A stretch of 64,000 nt of DNA. Source: Brevibacterium picturae. GTDB lineage: Bacteria > Actinomycetota > Actinomycetes > Actinomycetales > Brevibacteriaceae. The position numbers were made by a program, and so were the translations under genes. The stretch lies in assembly GCF_900105045.1 (NCBI RefSeq), contig NZ_LT629739.1, positions 4,278,001 through 4,342,000 of the forward strand. Direction: 5' to 3'. The notes beneath the pieces were generated by a model, which did not search any database, was not told where the DNA came from, and saw only the letters and a program-made list of their open reading frames with translations. Shown piece by piece: positions 23,032 to 32,052 of this stretch (its first letter is position 1; each line of letters starts with the position of its first letter).

Positions 23032-24291
23032 ATGTCCCCCACTTCCGAGCTGCAGGCAGAACTGGAAAGCGCTTCTGGCGCCTATGAGGAATTCGCGTCT
23101 CGCGGGTTGAAGCTCGATATCACCCGAGGCAAGCCGGCAAGTGAACAGCTTGACCTGTCGGTGGATCTCCTCAGCGCAGTCACCGGGGACGATGTCATGA
23201 CTCCGAGCGGCGTCGACACCCGCAACTACGGGGGCCTGGATGGAATCGTCGAGCTGCGTGAGCTCTTCTCTCCCCTGCTCAAGGTGCCGTCGGACCAACT
23301 GCTGGCCGGCGGCAATGCTTCACTGACGCTCATGGCCCAGGCGCTGACCTTCGCCCTCATGCACGGAACCGTCGGTGACTCACGCCCCTGGGGGCAGGGA
23401 CCGCATAAGCTCATCTGCCCGGTCCCCGGCTACGACCGGCACTTCACGCTGGCCGAGTCGTTGGGCTTCGAGCTCCTCAGCATCCCGATGGACTCCGAAG
23501 GCCCTGTCGTCGCCGAGGCGCAGCGTCTGGCCGCGGACGAATCGGTCAAGGGAATGTGGCTGGTGCCCATGTACTCGAACCCGACCGGCATCACGATCAC
23601 CGAGGAACGAGCTCGGGAGCTCGCGGCGATGCCTGCTGCGGCACCCGACTTCACCTTGCTGTGGGACAACGCCTACGGACTCCACCACCTGCGCGAGCAG
23701 CATCCCGAAGTGCTCGACATCCTCAGCATCTGCGCCGAAGCCGGACACCCGGAACGCCCATGGATCTTCGCCTCGACCTCGAAGATCACCCACGCCGGTG
23801 CCGGAGTCTCCTTCTTCGGTGCGGGGCCGGAGACCAGCGGTTGGATCCGGGCGAATCTCTCGAAGATCTCGATCGGTCCCGATAAGGTCAACCAGCTGCG
23901 CCATCTGCGCTTCTTCTCCGACGCGGCGGGCGTCGAGGAGCATATGCGCCAGCACGCGAAGATCATTGCCCCGAAATTCGACGCCGTGTTGGACACTCTT
24001 GAGCGGGAGCTGGGCGGCAGGGACCTGGCACAGTGGACCGAACCAGACGGCGGATACTTCATCACCTTGACCACCTTGGAGGGTACCGCGGATCGGATTG
24101 TGAAATTGGCCGCCGAGGCGGGGGTCAAGCTGACCCCGGCCGGTGCCACCCATCCCTATGGTCTGGACCCGCTCAACAACATCATCCGCATCGCCCCGAC
24201 CATGCCCACTGTCGGGGACGTGGAATTGGCTGCGCAGGGCCTCGCGGCCTGTGTGAAGCTGGCCAGCTACGAGAAGCTTCTGGCCGGCTGA
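23032..24291 (+). CDS. Aspartate aminotransferase (Rv3722c-like, class I/II fold)
   Basis: 419 residues. DITRGKPASEQLDLS near the N-terminus, CPVPGYDRHF, the WLVPMYSNPTGITIT loop, LLWDNAYGLHHL and the pyridoxal-phosphate lysine in FASTSKITHAGAGVSFFG are characteristic of the actinobacterial aminotransferase group represented by M. tuberculosis Rv3722c, shown to be the main aspartate aminotransferase. It moves the amino group between glutamate and oxaloacetate. AAGGAG stands before the ATG. The gene is followed by a strong bidirectional terminator and is monocistronic. Confidence 0.88.
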   Translation: MSPTSELQAELESASGAYEEFASRGLKLDITRGKPASEQLDLSVDLLSAVTGDDVMTPSGVDTRNYGGLDGIVELRELFSPLLKVPSDQLLAGGNASLTLMAQALTFALMHGTVGDSRPWGQGPHKLICPVPGYDRHFTLAESLGFELLSIPMDSEGPVVAEAQRLAADESVKGMWLVPMYSNPTGITITEERARELAAMPAAAPDFTLLWDNAYGLHHLREQHPEVLDILSICAEAGHPERPWIFASTSKITHAGAGVSFFGAGPETSGWIRANLSKISIGPDKVNQLRHLRFFSDAAGVEEHMRQHAKIIAPKFDAVLDTLERELGGRDLAQWTEPDGGYFITLTTLEGTADRIVKLAAEAGVKLTPAGATHPYGLDPLNNIIRIAPTMPTVGDVELAAQGLAACVKLASYEKLLAG

Positions 24292-24326
24292 GGCCGCCGC
24301 TTGGCCGAATGAGGCCTGAATACAAA

Positions 24327-24360
24327 AACTCCTGGTCGGTGCATTCACCGGCCAGGAGTT
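24327..24360. terminator. Bidirectional terminator
   Basis: AACTCCTGGTCGGTG pairs with CACCGGCCAGGAGTT around a 4-base loop, with A-run on the left and TCTTT on the right, so it can serve the aminotransferase and the convergent hydroxyacyl-CoA dehydrogenase. Confidence 0.85.
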
Positions 24361-24386
24361 CTTTGACTGTGCTGTTGTGAACAGCC

Positions 24387-25241
24387 TCAGTATTCGTAGA
24401 AGCCACGACCGGACTTGACGCCCAGCAGGCCGGCATCAACCATGCGAGAGAGCAGCACCGGAGGCTTGGACGCAGGATCGCCGGTCTCCGTGTAGATGCT
24501 CTCAGCTGCGTACAGGCAGGTGTCGAGCCCGACCATGTCGGCAAGCTTGATCGGCCCCATCGGGTGCGCGCAGCCGCCCACCATTCCCGCGTCGATGTCC
24601 TCCTTGGTGGCGAATCCGGACTCGACCATGCGAATCGCGCTGCACAGGAATGGGATGAGCAACGCGTTGACGATGAATCCCGGACGGTCCTGCGCCTGGA
24701 TCGGGTTCTTGCCCAGCACCTCGGCGACGAACTCCGTGGCCGTCTCACGCACCGAATCGGCGGTGAGCACGGAAGAGACGACCTCAACGAGTGGCTGCAC
24801 CGGAGCCGGGTTGAAGAAGTGAACCCCCAGCACCCGCTCCGGACGTGACGTCGACTGTGCGAACCGGATGATCGGCATCGATGAGGTGTTCGAGGCGAGG
24901 ATCGCCTCGGGATCCGTCACGACCTTGTCGAGTTCGGCGAAGATCGACTTCTTGATGTCCTCGTTCTCGCTGGCGGCCTCGATGACCAACTGGCGATCGG
25001 CGAGTTCGCCGATGTCAGTGGTGAATCGCAGTCTGCCCAGGGCTGCGTCCCGGGCCTCGGAATCGAGCTTTCCCTTCTCGACCGCACGGGTCAAGGATTT
25101 CTCGATGCGAGCACGGCCCGCTGCGGAGACCTCATCGTTGATCTCACGGACGATGACGTCGAGACCCGACTTCGCGAGCACCTCGGCGATGCCGGCGCCC
25201 ATGAGTCCGCTGCCGATGACAGCGGTGCGTTGAATGCTCAT
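24387..25241 (-). CDS. 3-hydroxybutyryl-CoA dehydrogenase
   Basis: 284 residues from the ATG at 25241, which has GGAGCAG just upstream; an in-frame ATG four codons earlier is less likely. The Rossmann motif is VIGSGLMGAGIAEVLAKSG, followed by the conserved VIEAASEN, ASNTSSMPI, GVHFFNPAPVQPLVEVV and RPGFIVNALLIPFLCSA of the FadB2/HbdA family, with the catalytic His in GVHFFNP and Glu in RPLVEVV-like context. It oxidises 3-hydroxyacyl-CoA with NAD(P), in butyrate/fatty acid metabolism. It lies 40 bases downstream of def on the same strand, but the products are unrelated. Confidence 0.92.
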   Translation of the reverse strand: MSIQRTAVIGSGLMGAGIAEVLAKSGLDVIVREINDEVSAAGRARIEKSLTRAVEKGKLDSEARDAALGRLRFTTDIGELADRQLVIEAASENEDIKKSIFAELDKVVTDPEAILASNTSSMPIIRFAQSTSRPERVLGVHFFNPAPVQPLVEVVSSVLTADSVRETATEFVAEVLGKNPIQAQDRPGFIVNALLIPFLCSAIRMVESGFATKEDIDAGMVGGCAHPMGPIKLADMVGLDTCLYAAESIYTETGDPASKPPVLLSRMVDAGLLGVKSGRGFYEY

Positions 25242-25281
25242 TAGCTGCTCCATTTCTTGTGTGTCTGTTCGTCCATGTGTG

Positions 25282-25788
25282 TCAGGGCTGTCTGGCGAGG
25301 AACCAGTCCGAACCGCGGATGGCCTTCATGGCTTCGCGACGACGTTCCTTGGGCAGGGTCTGGACGTAGACCTGCCCGTCGAGGTGGGCCACCTCGTGCT
25401 GGAGCATCTGTGCGAAGACTTCCGTGCCGGAGATTTCCACCGGTGAGTTCTCCGCGTCCACGCCGCGCACACGAGCGAACTCGTAGCGAGGCGTGGGGAA
25501 GAACAGTCCGGGGACGGAGAGGCAGCCCTCCTCGATGTCGCGCAGCTGCCCACCGACCTCGACGACCTCGGGGTTGATGACATATCCCGTACGACCGTCA
25601 AGGTCATAGCCGAATGCCCGTACGCCGACGCCGATCTGCGGTGCCGCGACAGCGGCCCGACCCTCCGGCAGTGACGTGTCCACGAGGTCCTGGGCCAGTG
25701 CTCTGAGCCCTTCGTCGAAGACGGTGACCGGCGCGCACGAACTGCGCAGCACCGGATCACCCCACAGCCGGATGTCTCGCTCAGCCAT
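25282..25788 (-). CDS. def: Peptide deformylase
   Basis: 168 residues with all three signature motifs: AAVAAPQIGVG (motif I, usually GxGxAAPQIG), EGCLSVPG (motif II with the metal cysteine) and QMLQHEVAHLDG (motif III, HExxH metal ligands). The enzyme removes the formyl group from the N-terminal methionine of new proteins using Fe(II) or a similar metal. The ATG at 25788 lies inside the 3' end of the pyruvate carboxylase gene (8-base overlap), so it is translationally coupled to pyc. The first motif has Ala-Ala-Val in place of the common Gly-Leu-Ala, a mild divergence. Confidence 0.94.
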   Translation of the reverse strand: MAERDIRLWGDPVLRSSCAPVTVFDEGLRALAQDLVDTSLPEGRAAVAAPQIGVGVRAFGYDLDGRTGYVINPEVVEVGGQLRDIEEGCLSVPGLFFPTPRYEFARVRGVDAENSPVEISGTEVFAQMLQHEVAHLDGQVYVQTLPKERRREAMKAIRGSDWFLARQP

Positions 25789-28700
25789 CGATGACCACGA
25801 CTAGGTCGCCGCCTTCGAGCTGCTGGACGTTGCCGATGGCGATACGCGAGACTGTGCCGGCCGTCTGAGTGGTGATGGAGGCTTCCATCTTCATGGCCTC
25901 GATCGTCGCGACCGTCGCACCGGCCTCGACGCGATCCCCCTCGGCGACCTGCAGCGTGACGACGCCTGCGAACGGGCTGGCCACGTGACCGGACTGGGAA
26001 GGATCGGCCTTCTCCGCGGTCTTGACGTCGCTTTCGACCGCACGGTCGCGCACCTGGAGCGGACGCAGCTGACCGTTGAGCGTGAACATCACCGATCGCA
26101 TGCCGCGCTCGTCGGTGCCGCTGATCGCCTGCACGCCGATGAGGAGGTCCTTGCCCTTCGACAGTTCGACCGCGTGCTCCTCGCCCGCAGTCAGACCGTA
26201 GAGGTATTCCGAGGTCTCGACGACGGACAGATCGCCGTAGTTCGCGCGCATCTGCTCGAACTCCTTGGTCGGACCGGGGAATAGGAGCGAGTTGAGCTTA
26301 GCCTGACGTGCGGTGCCCGGCGTCTCCAGGGCTGCCGCATCCTCGGGCGCGAGGTCTTCGGACACGGCGTTGTGCCTGCGTCCGGCCAGCGCCTTCGTCC
26401 GGAACGGCTCGGGCCATCCGCCCGGAGGATCGCCGAGGTCGCCGTTGAGGAAGCCGATAACCGAGTCAGGGATGTCGAACCTGTCCGGATTCTCTGCGAA
26501 CTCCTCCGGGTCGACACCGGCACCTACGAGGTGGAGAGCGAGGTCTCCGACGACTTTCGACGACGGGGTGACCTTGACGAGGTGGCCGAGGATCGAATCC
26601 GCTGCCGAGTACATGCGCTCGATATCCTCGAACCGCTCCCCCAGGCCCAGAGCAACGGCCTGCTGGCGCAGGTTGGACAGCTGGCCGCCCGGGATCTCGT
26701 GCCGGTAGACACGCCCGGTCGGTCCGGGCAGCCCGGACTCGAAGGGTGCGTAGACCTTGCGGACCGATTCCCAATACGGTTCGAGATCGCTGACCGCATT
26801 GAGACTGATCCCGGTGTCGCGTTCGGTGTTCTCGAACGCCGCCACCAGAGCGGACAGGCTCGGCTGACTGGTCGTACCGGCCATGGCGGCAGATGCCGCA
26901 TCGACGGCGTCGGCACCGGCTGCCGCGGCAGCATGGAGAGTGGCCAACTGACCACCGGCGGTGTCGTGAGTGTGGACGTGGACGGGAAGATCGAAGTTCT
27001 CCCGCAGGGCAGTGACGAGTTTCGTCGCAGCAGCAGGGCGGAGCAGCCCGGCCATGTCCTTGATTGCGAGCACATGTGCGCCGGCGGCGACGATCTGCTC
27101 GGCCAGTTTCAGGTAGTAGTCGAGCGTGTAGAGCTCTTCTCGCGGATCGAGGATGTCGGAGGTGTAGCACAGGGCAACCTCGGCGACCGTGGTGTTCGTG
27201 GCTCGAACGGCCTCGATAGCCGGACGCATCTGTTCGACATCGTTGAGGGCGTCGAATATGCGGAAGATGTCGATGCCGGTGCGGGCCGCCTCATCGACGA
27301 AGGCATCGGTGACCTGAGTCGGATACGGGGTGTAGCCAACGGTGTTGCGACCGCGCAGAAGCATCTGGAGGTTGATGTTGGGCACGGCCGAGCGCAGCGC
27401 GGCCAATCGTTCCCAGGGATCCTCACCGAGGAATCGCAGCGCCACATCGTAGGTGGCCCCGCCCCAGGCTTCGATGCTGAGCAGCTCGGGGGTCATCCGG
27501 GAGACGTGTCCGGCGACGGCGAGCAGGTCCCGGGTGCGCACACGGGTGGCGAGCAGGGACTGGTGAGCATCGCGGAAGGTGGTGTCCGTGACGGCCAGAG
27601 GAGTCTGGTTCCGCAGTGCCTGAGCGAAGCCCGCAGGACCGGCGTCGAGGAGCCGATCGCGACTTCCTGGCAGCGGATCTGCGCCAAGGTCGATTTGGGG
27701 CAGCTTCTCCGCCGGGCGGATGCGCACGCTGGGCTCGCCGTTGGGGCGATTGACCGTGACGTCGGCGAGGAAATCGAGGATTTTCGAACCGCGATCGGCA
27801 CTGACACGAGCGTCGAGCAGGTGCGGGCGCTCCTCGATGAATGACGTCGCGAGGTCTCCGGCGATGAATGACTCGTCTTCGAGCACGGCACGCAGGAACC
27901 CGATGTTCGACGAGACACCGCGGATCCGGAACTCGGCAAGTGCCCGCCGAGCACGCGAGATCGCCTGCCCGAAGTCGCGTCCACGGCAGGTAAGCTTGAC
28001 GAGCATCGAGTCGAAGTGTGCGCTGACGGCGGCACCGGCATGCACGGTTCCACCGTCGAGACGCACACCGGCGCCACCCGCCGAGCGGTAGGCGGTGATG
28101 GTCCCGGTGTCGGGACGGAAGGAGTTGGCCGGATCCTCGGTGGTGATGCGGCATTGGAGGGCGGCGCCCTTGATTCGCATCTCGTCCTGAGTCAGGCCGA
28201 TTTCAGCCAGAGTGTCCCCCGATGCGACGCGCATCTGAGAAGCGACCAGATCGATGTCCGTGATCTCCTCAGTGACCGTATGCTCAACCTGAATGCGCGG
28301 GTTCATCTCGATGAAGACATGCTGTCCCTTACGCGGACCATCGGTCTCGAGGAGGAACTCGACGGTTCCCGCGTTCTGGTAACCGAGAGCCTTGGCGAAC
28401 TTCAGCGCATCCGTGTGCAGAGCATCGCCGATTGCCGGGTCCAGATTCGGAGCCGGTGCGATCTCGACGACCTTCTGGTGACGGCGCTGGACGGAGCAGT
28501 CGCGTTCGAAGAGGTGAATCGCATTCGAGTCGTTATCGGCGAGGACCTGTACCTCGATGTGACGCGGACGCTGCACTGCCTGTTCGATGAAGACGGTGGG
28601 ATCGCCGAAGGCGCCCTCTGCTTCGCGCATCGCGGCCTTGAGCGCATCCTCCAGCTGTGAGGCTTCGCCGACTCGGCGCATACCGCGCCCACCGCCGCCG

Positions 28701-29182
28701 GCGACTGCCTTGACGAAGAGTGGGTACTCCATGGATTCCGCATCGGCCAGCAGCTGGGCGATGTCGGCGGAGGGACGCGTCGAGTCGAGCACGGGAATTC
28801 CGGCATTGCGTGCGGCTGTCAGAGCCTGCACCTTGTTGCCGGCCAACTCGAGCACATCGGCCTCGGGGCCGACGAAGGTGATTCCGGCATCTTGGCAGGC
28901 TCGCGCCAGATCGGGATTCTCCGACAGGAAGCCGTAGCCGGGGTAGATTGCGTCGGCCCCGGATTCCTGAGCGACGCGCAACATCTCTTCGACGCTGAGG
29001 TAGGCACGAACGGGGTGCCCTTCCTGGCCGATCATATAGGCCTCATCGGCCTTCATCCGGTGTTCGGAGTTCCGATCCTCATAGGGGAAAACAGCGACAG
29101 TGGAGGCGCCGAGTTCGTACGCTGCACGGAACGCGCGAACGGCAATCTCTCCACGATTTGCCACAAGAACTTTAGAGAACAT
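25781..29182 (-). CDS. pyc: Pyruvate carboxylase
   Basis: 1133 residues, the single-chain architecture. The biotin carboxylase domain occupies about 1-450 (MFSKVLVANRGEIAVRAFRA, then the ATP-grasp loop AVAGGGGRGMRRV), the carboxyltransferase barrel about 530-800 (TDTTFRDAHQSLLATRVRT, and ALCYTSDIL later), the PYC central region to about 1000, and a biotinyl carrier domain at the end with EAMKMEAS; the biotin lysine is K1098. It makes oxaloacetate from pyruvate, bicarbonate and ATP and refills the TCA cycle. Its stop overlaps the def start. A small inverted repeat (ATCGCC-N4-GGCGAT, 29206-29221) stands 24 bases upstream of the start and may be regulatory. Confidence 0.96.
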   Translation of the reverse strand: MFSKVLVANRGEIAVRAFRAAYELGASTVAVFPYEDRNSEHRMKADEAYMIGQEGHPVRAYLSVEEMLRVAQESGADAIYPGYGFLSENPDLARACQDAGITFVGPEADVLELAGNKVQALTAARNAGIPVLDSTRPSADIAQLLADAESMEYPLFVKAVAGGGGRGMRRVGEASQLEDALKAAMREAEGAFGDPTVFIEQAVQRPRHIEVQVLADNDSNAIHLFERDCSVQRRHQKVVEIAPAPNLDPAIGDALHTDALKFAKALGYQNAGTVEFLLETDGPRKGQHVFIEMNPRIQVEHTVTEEITDIDLVASQMRVASGDTLAEIGLTQDEMRIKGAALQCRITTEDPANSFRPDTGTITAYRSAGGAGVRLDGGTVHAGAAVSAHFDSMLVKLTCRGRDFGQAISRARRALAEFRIRGVSSNIGFLRAVLEDESFIAGDLATSFIEERPHLLDARVSADRGSKILDFLADVTVNRPNGEPSVRIRPAEKLPQIDLGADPLPGSRDRLLDAGPAGFAQALRNQTPLAVTDTTFRDAHQSLLATRVRTRDLLAVAGHVSRMTPELLSIEAWGGATYDVALRFLGEDPWERLAALRSAVPNINLQMLLRGRNTVGYTPYPTQVTDAFVDEAARTGIDIFRIFDALNDVEQMRPAIEAVRATNTTVAEVALCYTSDILDPREELYTLDYYLKLAEQIVAAGAHVLAIKDMAGLLRPAAATKLVTALRENFDLPVHVHTHDTAGGQLATLHAAAAAGADAVDAASAAMAGTTSQPSLSALVAAFENTERDTGISLNAVSDLEPYWESVRKVYAPFESGLPGPTGRVYRHEIPGGQLSNLRQQAVALGLGERFEDIERMYSAADSILGHLVKVTPSSKVVGDLALHLVGAGVDPEEFAENPDRFDIPDSVIGFLNGDLGDPPGGWPEPFRTKALAGRRHNAVSEDLAPEDAAALETPGTARQAKLNSLLFPGPTKEFEQMRANYGDLSVVETSEYLYGLTAGEEHAVELSKGKDLLIGVQAISGTDERGMRSVMFTLNGQLRPLQVRDRAVESDVKTAEKADPSQSGHVASPFAGVVTLQVAEGDRVEAGATVATIEAMKMEASITTQTAGTVSRIAIGNVQQLEGGDLVVVIDG

Positions 29183-29205
29183 CTGTGTCTCTCACTTCTG
29201 TATCG

Positions 29206-29221
29206 ATCGCCTTAGGGCGAT
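29206..29221. promoter_or_regulatory. Short inverted repeat upstream of pyc
   Basis: ATCGCC-TTAG-GGCGAT, 24 bases before the pyc start on the minus strand. It could be an operator or an RNA hairpin in the leader. No regulator is known to me for this sequence. Confidence 0.3.
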
Positions 29222-29340
29222 AGTCGACGGGCTGTCGAGGAACTACTCTACTCAGTGACCTGGAGCACTCGAATACAGGGGGTCCCATTTTCGCTCGACT
29301 GCCACGCCCGGCGTGGTCGTGACTGCTCAGCCCGGCCCGA

Positions 29341-29357
29341 TACGTTAACGTAGGAGG
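29341..29357 (+). promoter_or_regulatory. 12-bp palindrome and probable leaderless promoter of the ParA gene
   Basis: TACGTTAACGTA (29341-29352) is a perfect palindrome. Within it TAACGT (29346-29351) fits the actinobacterial -10 pattern TANNNT and ends 6 bases before the GTG, the spacing of leaderless transcripts. A binding protein on this palindrome would block the promoter. Confidence 0.45.
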
Positions 29358-30170
29358 GTGCTTGTCCTAAGTATCAGCAGCCTCAAAGGCGGAGTCGGTA
29401 AGACGTCCGTGACACTCGGTCTTGCCTCGGCCGCATACAACCGGGGAATTCCGACCTTGGTCGTCGACATGGATCCGCAAGCGGACTCCTCTACCGGCCT
29501 CGATGTCCCGACCTCGACGCGTGTCGACATCGCCGACGTGCTCGCTGCCCCGAAATCCCAGAAAATCCTGTCCGAGGCGATCATCCCCTCCGGGTGGGTG
29601 GGCGACAAGCTCGGACAACTTGACGTGATCTCCGGTTCCCCCAGAGCTGCGGAATTCGACCGCCCCTCACTGTCGGAGCGATACCTTCGGCGCCTTGAAG
29701 ACGCGCTGAGTCGGGTCGCTCAGGGCTATCGGCTCGTTCTCATCGACTGCCCACCGAGTCTCAACGGGCTCACACGCACCGCGTGGACTGCCAGCAATCG
29801 CGTCGCAGTGGTGACCGAACCCAGCCTCTTCTCCGTCGCAGCCGCAGATCGTGCGCTTCGGGCGGCAGATGAGCTGCGCCAACGAGGAACCTCCGACATC
29901 CAGCCACTGGGTCTCGTGGTCAATCGGGTGCGTTCGGGTTCGAACGAACATGACTATCGGATCACTGAGATGCGAGAGATGTTCGGACCCTTGGTGCTCA
30001 ATCCGCCGCTGGCCGAACGTGCGGTGATGCAGCAGGCCCAGGGCTCTGCCCGCCCGATCCACACCTGGCCCGGCAAACCGGCAGAAGAAGTGGCCACGTC
30101 GTTCGACACTCTGCTGGAACGAGCCCTGCGCTCGGAGAATATCCGCCCGCGCAAGCCTCAGGATCAATAA
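29358..30170 (+). CDS. ParA/MinD family ATPase
   Basis: 270 residues from GTG 29358; there is a stop just upstream, so no longer start is possible. The deviant Walker A motif is KGGVGKTS at 10-17, with DMDPQADSS as switch I and VLIDCPPSLNGLTRTA as Walker B. These ATPases form DNA-bound dimers that position chromosomes, plasmids or protein clusters. The gene has no ParB neighbour and no parS site nearby, so it is an orphan ParA (PldP-like genes are known in Corynebacterium). Start context suggests a leaderless mRNA. It is convergent with the MerR gene across a strong terminator. Confidence 0.85.
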   Translation: MLVLSISSLKGGVGKTSVTLGLASAAYNRGIPTLVVDMDPQADSSTGLDVPTSTRVDIADVLAAPKSQKILSEAIIPSGWVGDKLGQLDVISGSPRAAEFDRPSLSERYLRRLEDALSRVAQGYRLVLIDCPPSLNGLTRTAWTASNRVAVVTEPSLFSVAAADRALRAADELRQRGTSDIQPLGLVVNRVRSGSNEHDYRITEMREMFGPLVLNPPLAERAVMQQAQGSARPIHTWPGKPAEEVATSFDTLLERALRSENIRPRKPQDQ

Positions 30171-30275
30171 GCCTCGAGCCGCGTCCAAGGTGCATGCCGT
30201 GACGCCGCGCTGTCGCGACAGATCATGGTGTGATGCGTGATTGCCTGTGACGAAATACAGCCTCTGATGAAATTG

Positions 30276-30309
30276 AGTGTGGCCCGTCCTTTCGGACGGG
30301 CCACACTCA
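30276..30309. terminator. Perfect bidirectional terminator between parA-like and merR-like genes
   Basis: GAGTGTGGCCCGTCC pairs perfectly with GGACGGGCCACACTC around a TTTC loop. Confidence 0.85.
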
Positions 30310-30364
30310 TCAATCCCCCATGGTGCCCCTGGGCAGGGCAACCCGGTATCCGGGCGTAGGTTGT

Positions 30365-30946
30365 TCAGCCGAGCTTCTGCGCCCTTCGCTGCGCGAGCTC
30401 GTCCATCTCGACGATGGCCGAATCATCTTCAGGAAGACGTTCGCTCGGCAATTCGGACAGGCTACCTTCGACTTCGTTCCAGACGCGGCCCACGGCAATG
30501 CCGAAGACTCCCTGTCCGCCCTGCAGCAGGTCGACGACCTCGTCAGGAGAAGTGCACTCGAAGACGCTGGCGCCGTCGGACATGAGAGTGATCTGTGAGA
30601 GATCCTGCACGCCGCGTGAACGCAGGTGATCGACCGCGGTGCGGATCGACTGCAGACCGACGCCGGTGTCGAGGAGTCGCTTGACGATCTTGAGTACAAG
30701 AATGTCCCGGAAACTGTAGAGTCGCTGGCTGCCGGATCCGGTTGCATTGCGGATCGATGGGGTCACCAGGTCGGTGCGGGCCCAGTAGTCGAGTCGACGG
30801 TAACTGATGCCGATGACTTTGCACACGGTCGGGCCACGGTATCCAGCCTCTTCATCGAGGACAGGCAGATCATCGTCGAACAACAGTCCTTGAGCGGCTG
30901 GCGGTATCGGCGTCGGTTCGACGCTTTCATGACTTGAGCGGTTCAC
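30365..30946 (-). CDS. MerR family regulator, Rv1828-like
   Basis: 193 residues. After a polar N-terminal tail with LLFDDDLP the winged-helix MerR domain reads GPTVCKVIGISYRRLDYWARTDLVTPS and RLYSFRDILVLKIVKRLLDTGVGLQSIR. The C-terminal part (SDGASVFECTSPDEVVDLLQGGQGVFGIAVGRVW) is a conserved effector or dimerisation domain found in actinobacterial homologs of Rv1828, where the gene usually sits near garA. No garA is seen here. Ligand and targets are unknown. The GAAGGAGAG-like ribosome site (AAGGAGGAGTC on the coding strand) stands before the ATG at 30946. Confidence 0.85.
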   Translation of the reverse strand: MNRSSHESVEPTPIPPAAQGLLFDDDLPVLDEEAGYRGPTVCKVIGISYRRLDYWARTDLVTPSIRNATGSGSQRLYSFRDILVLKIVKRLLDTGVGLQSIRTAVDHLRSRGVQDLSQITLMSDGASVFECTSPDEVVDLLQGGQGVFGIAVGRVWNEVEGSLSELPSERLPEDDSAIVEMDELAQRRAQKLG

Positions 30947-31186
30947 ACCGACTCCTCCTTATAGTCCCTGGGGGAAGCGAAGATCGCTTTGAAGGGCAGA
31001 GAACGGTTCCATTCTAGCTCTCTTCTCAGCGAACCTACAGTGGGATTCAACATCTCCAAGCTATTCTTCCGTGCCTTCCAGGACAAACACCTCAAGGTAA
31101 CAATTTGCGCGTGTCGCCGTTATCGCAGTATTCGAACAGCTGATTCATCGTTACATGAACGGTTCGCGGTCTCAGGCGGACCCGGT

Positions 31187-31972
31187 TCAGTCGGACCCGG
31201 ACTGCGATTGGTCGTCCTCGGCCTCGGCGGGTCTCTGCGGCTTCTCGTCCTCATTTTTCTTGTCCTCTGCCTTCTTCGGTTTGGAACTGGTGAGGAGCTT
31301 GGTTTTGACCGTCGACGCGTACTTGTCGACATATTCCTGGCCGGAGAGCCGCATGATCTCGTACATGATTTCGTCGGTGACGGAACGCATCAGGAAGCGA
31401 TCATGCGGAAGCCCCTCGTACTTCGAGAAGTCCATGGAGGATCCGAAGACGATCCCAACGCGTCGAAACTTCGGGATCAGGCGTCCAGGGGGTTGAATCT
31501 TGTCGGTGCCGATGATCGCGACGGGAATCACCGGGGCACCGGACTCGAGGACCAGGCGTGCGACACCGGTGCGGCCGCGGTAGAGCTTGCCGTCCGGTGA
31601 ACGTGTGCCCTCCGGGTAGATGCCCAGAGAGTTGCCCTCTCTCAGAACCTTGAGCCCGGATTCCAGCGAGGCCTGAGAACCGGATCCGCCGGCTCTGTCC
31701 ATCGGCAGCTGGTTGTTGAGTTTGAAGAACCAGCGGGTGATGGCGCCTTTGAGGCCACGTCCGGTGAAATAGTCCTTCTTCGCCAGATAGACGACCGGGC
31801 GGGGAGCGAGCAGGGGAACGAAGATCGAGTCCATGAAGTGATTGTGGTTTCCCGCGATGATCGCAGGACCATCGGACGGGAGATTGTCCAGCCCGCGCAC
31901 CCAGGGACGGAAGAGAATCCGCAGAATGGGTCCGGCCACGACTCGCTTGAGAAACCAGTAGAACACGAGCAC
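31187..31972 (-). CDS. 1-acyl-sn-glycerol-3-phosphate acyltransferase
   Basis: 261 residues of the PlsC family. Block I is NHNHFMDS (the HX4D catalytic pair), block II is LPMDRAGGSGSQ, block III is LGIYPEGTRSPDGKLYRGRTGVARL and block IV is VIPVAIIGTDKIQPPG. An N-terminal hydrophobic helix (LVFYWFLKRVVAGPILRILF) anchors it at the membrane. The C-terminus is a Lys/Glu-rich disordered tail of about 35 residues. It makes phosphatidic acid from lysophosphatidate. It is divergent from an alpha/beta hydrolase gene with an 80-base gap. Confidence 0.9.
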   Translation of the reverse strand: MLVFYWFLKRVVAGPILRILFRPWVRGLDNLPSDGPAIIAGNHNHFMDSIFVPLLAPRPVVYLAKKDYFTGRGLKGAITRWFFKLNNQLPMDRAGGSGSQASLESGLKVLREGNSLGIYPEGTRSPDGKLYRGRTGVARLVLESGAPVIPVAIIGTDKIQPPGRLIPKFRRVGIVFGSSMDFSKYEGLPHDRFLMRSVTDEIMYEIMRLSGQEYVDKYASTVKTKLLTSSKPKKAEDKKNEDEKPQRPAEAEDDQSQSGSD

Positions 31973-32052
31973 CCTTCCCTGTCACGACTCTTTGTCGTCC
32001 TCGGACATCATATATCGACACCATCACCGCACATTCATGCCATGCTGAAGCT

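Noticed and set aside
26372..27844. 490-codon plus-strand frame opposite pyc
   Set aside because: Antisense of the pyruvate carboxylase coding frame; not a protein-like sequence.
29183..30170. parS site or parB gene near the ParA gene
   Set aside because: No TGTTTCACGTGAAACA-like sequence or ParB-like frame in the area.
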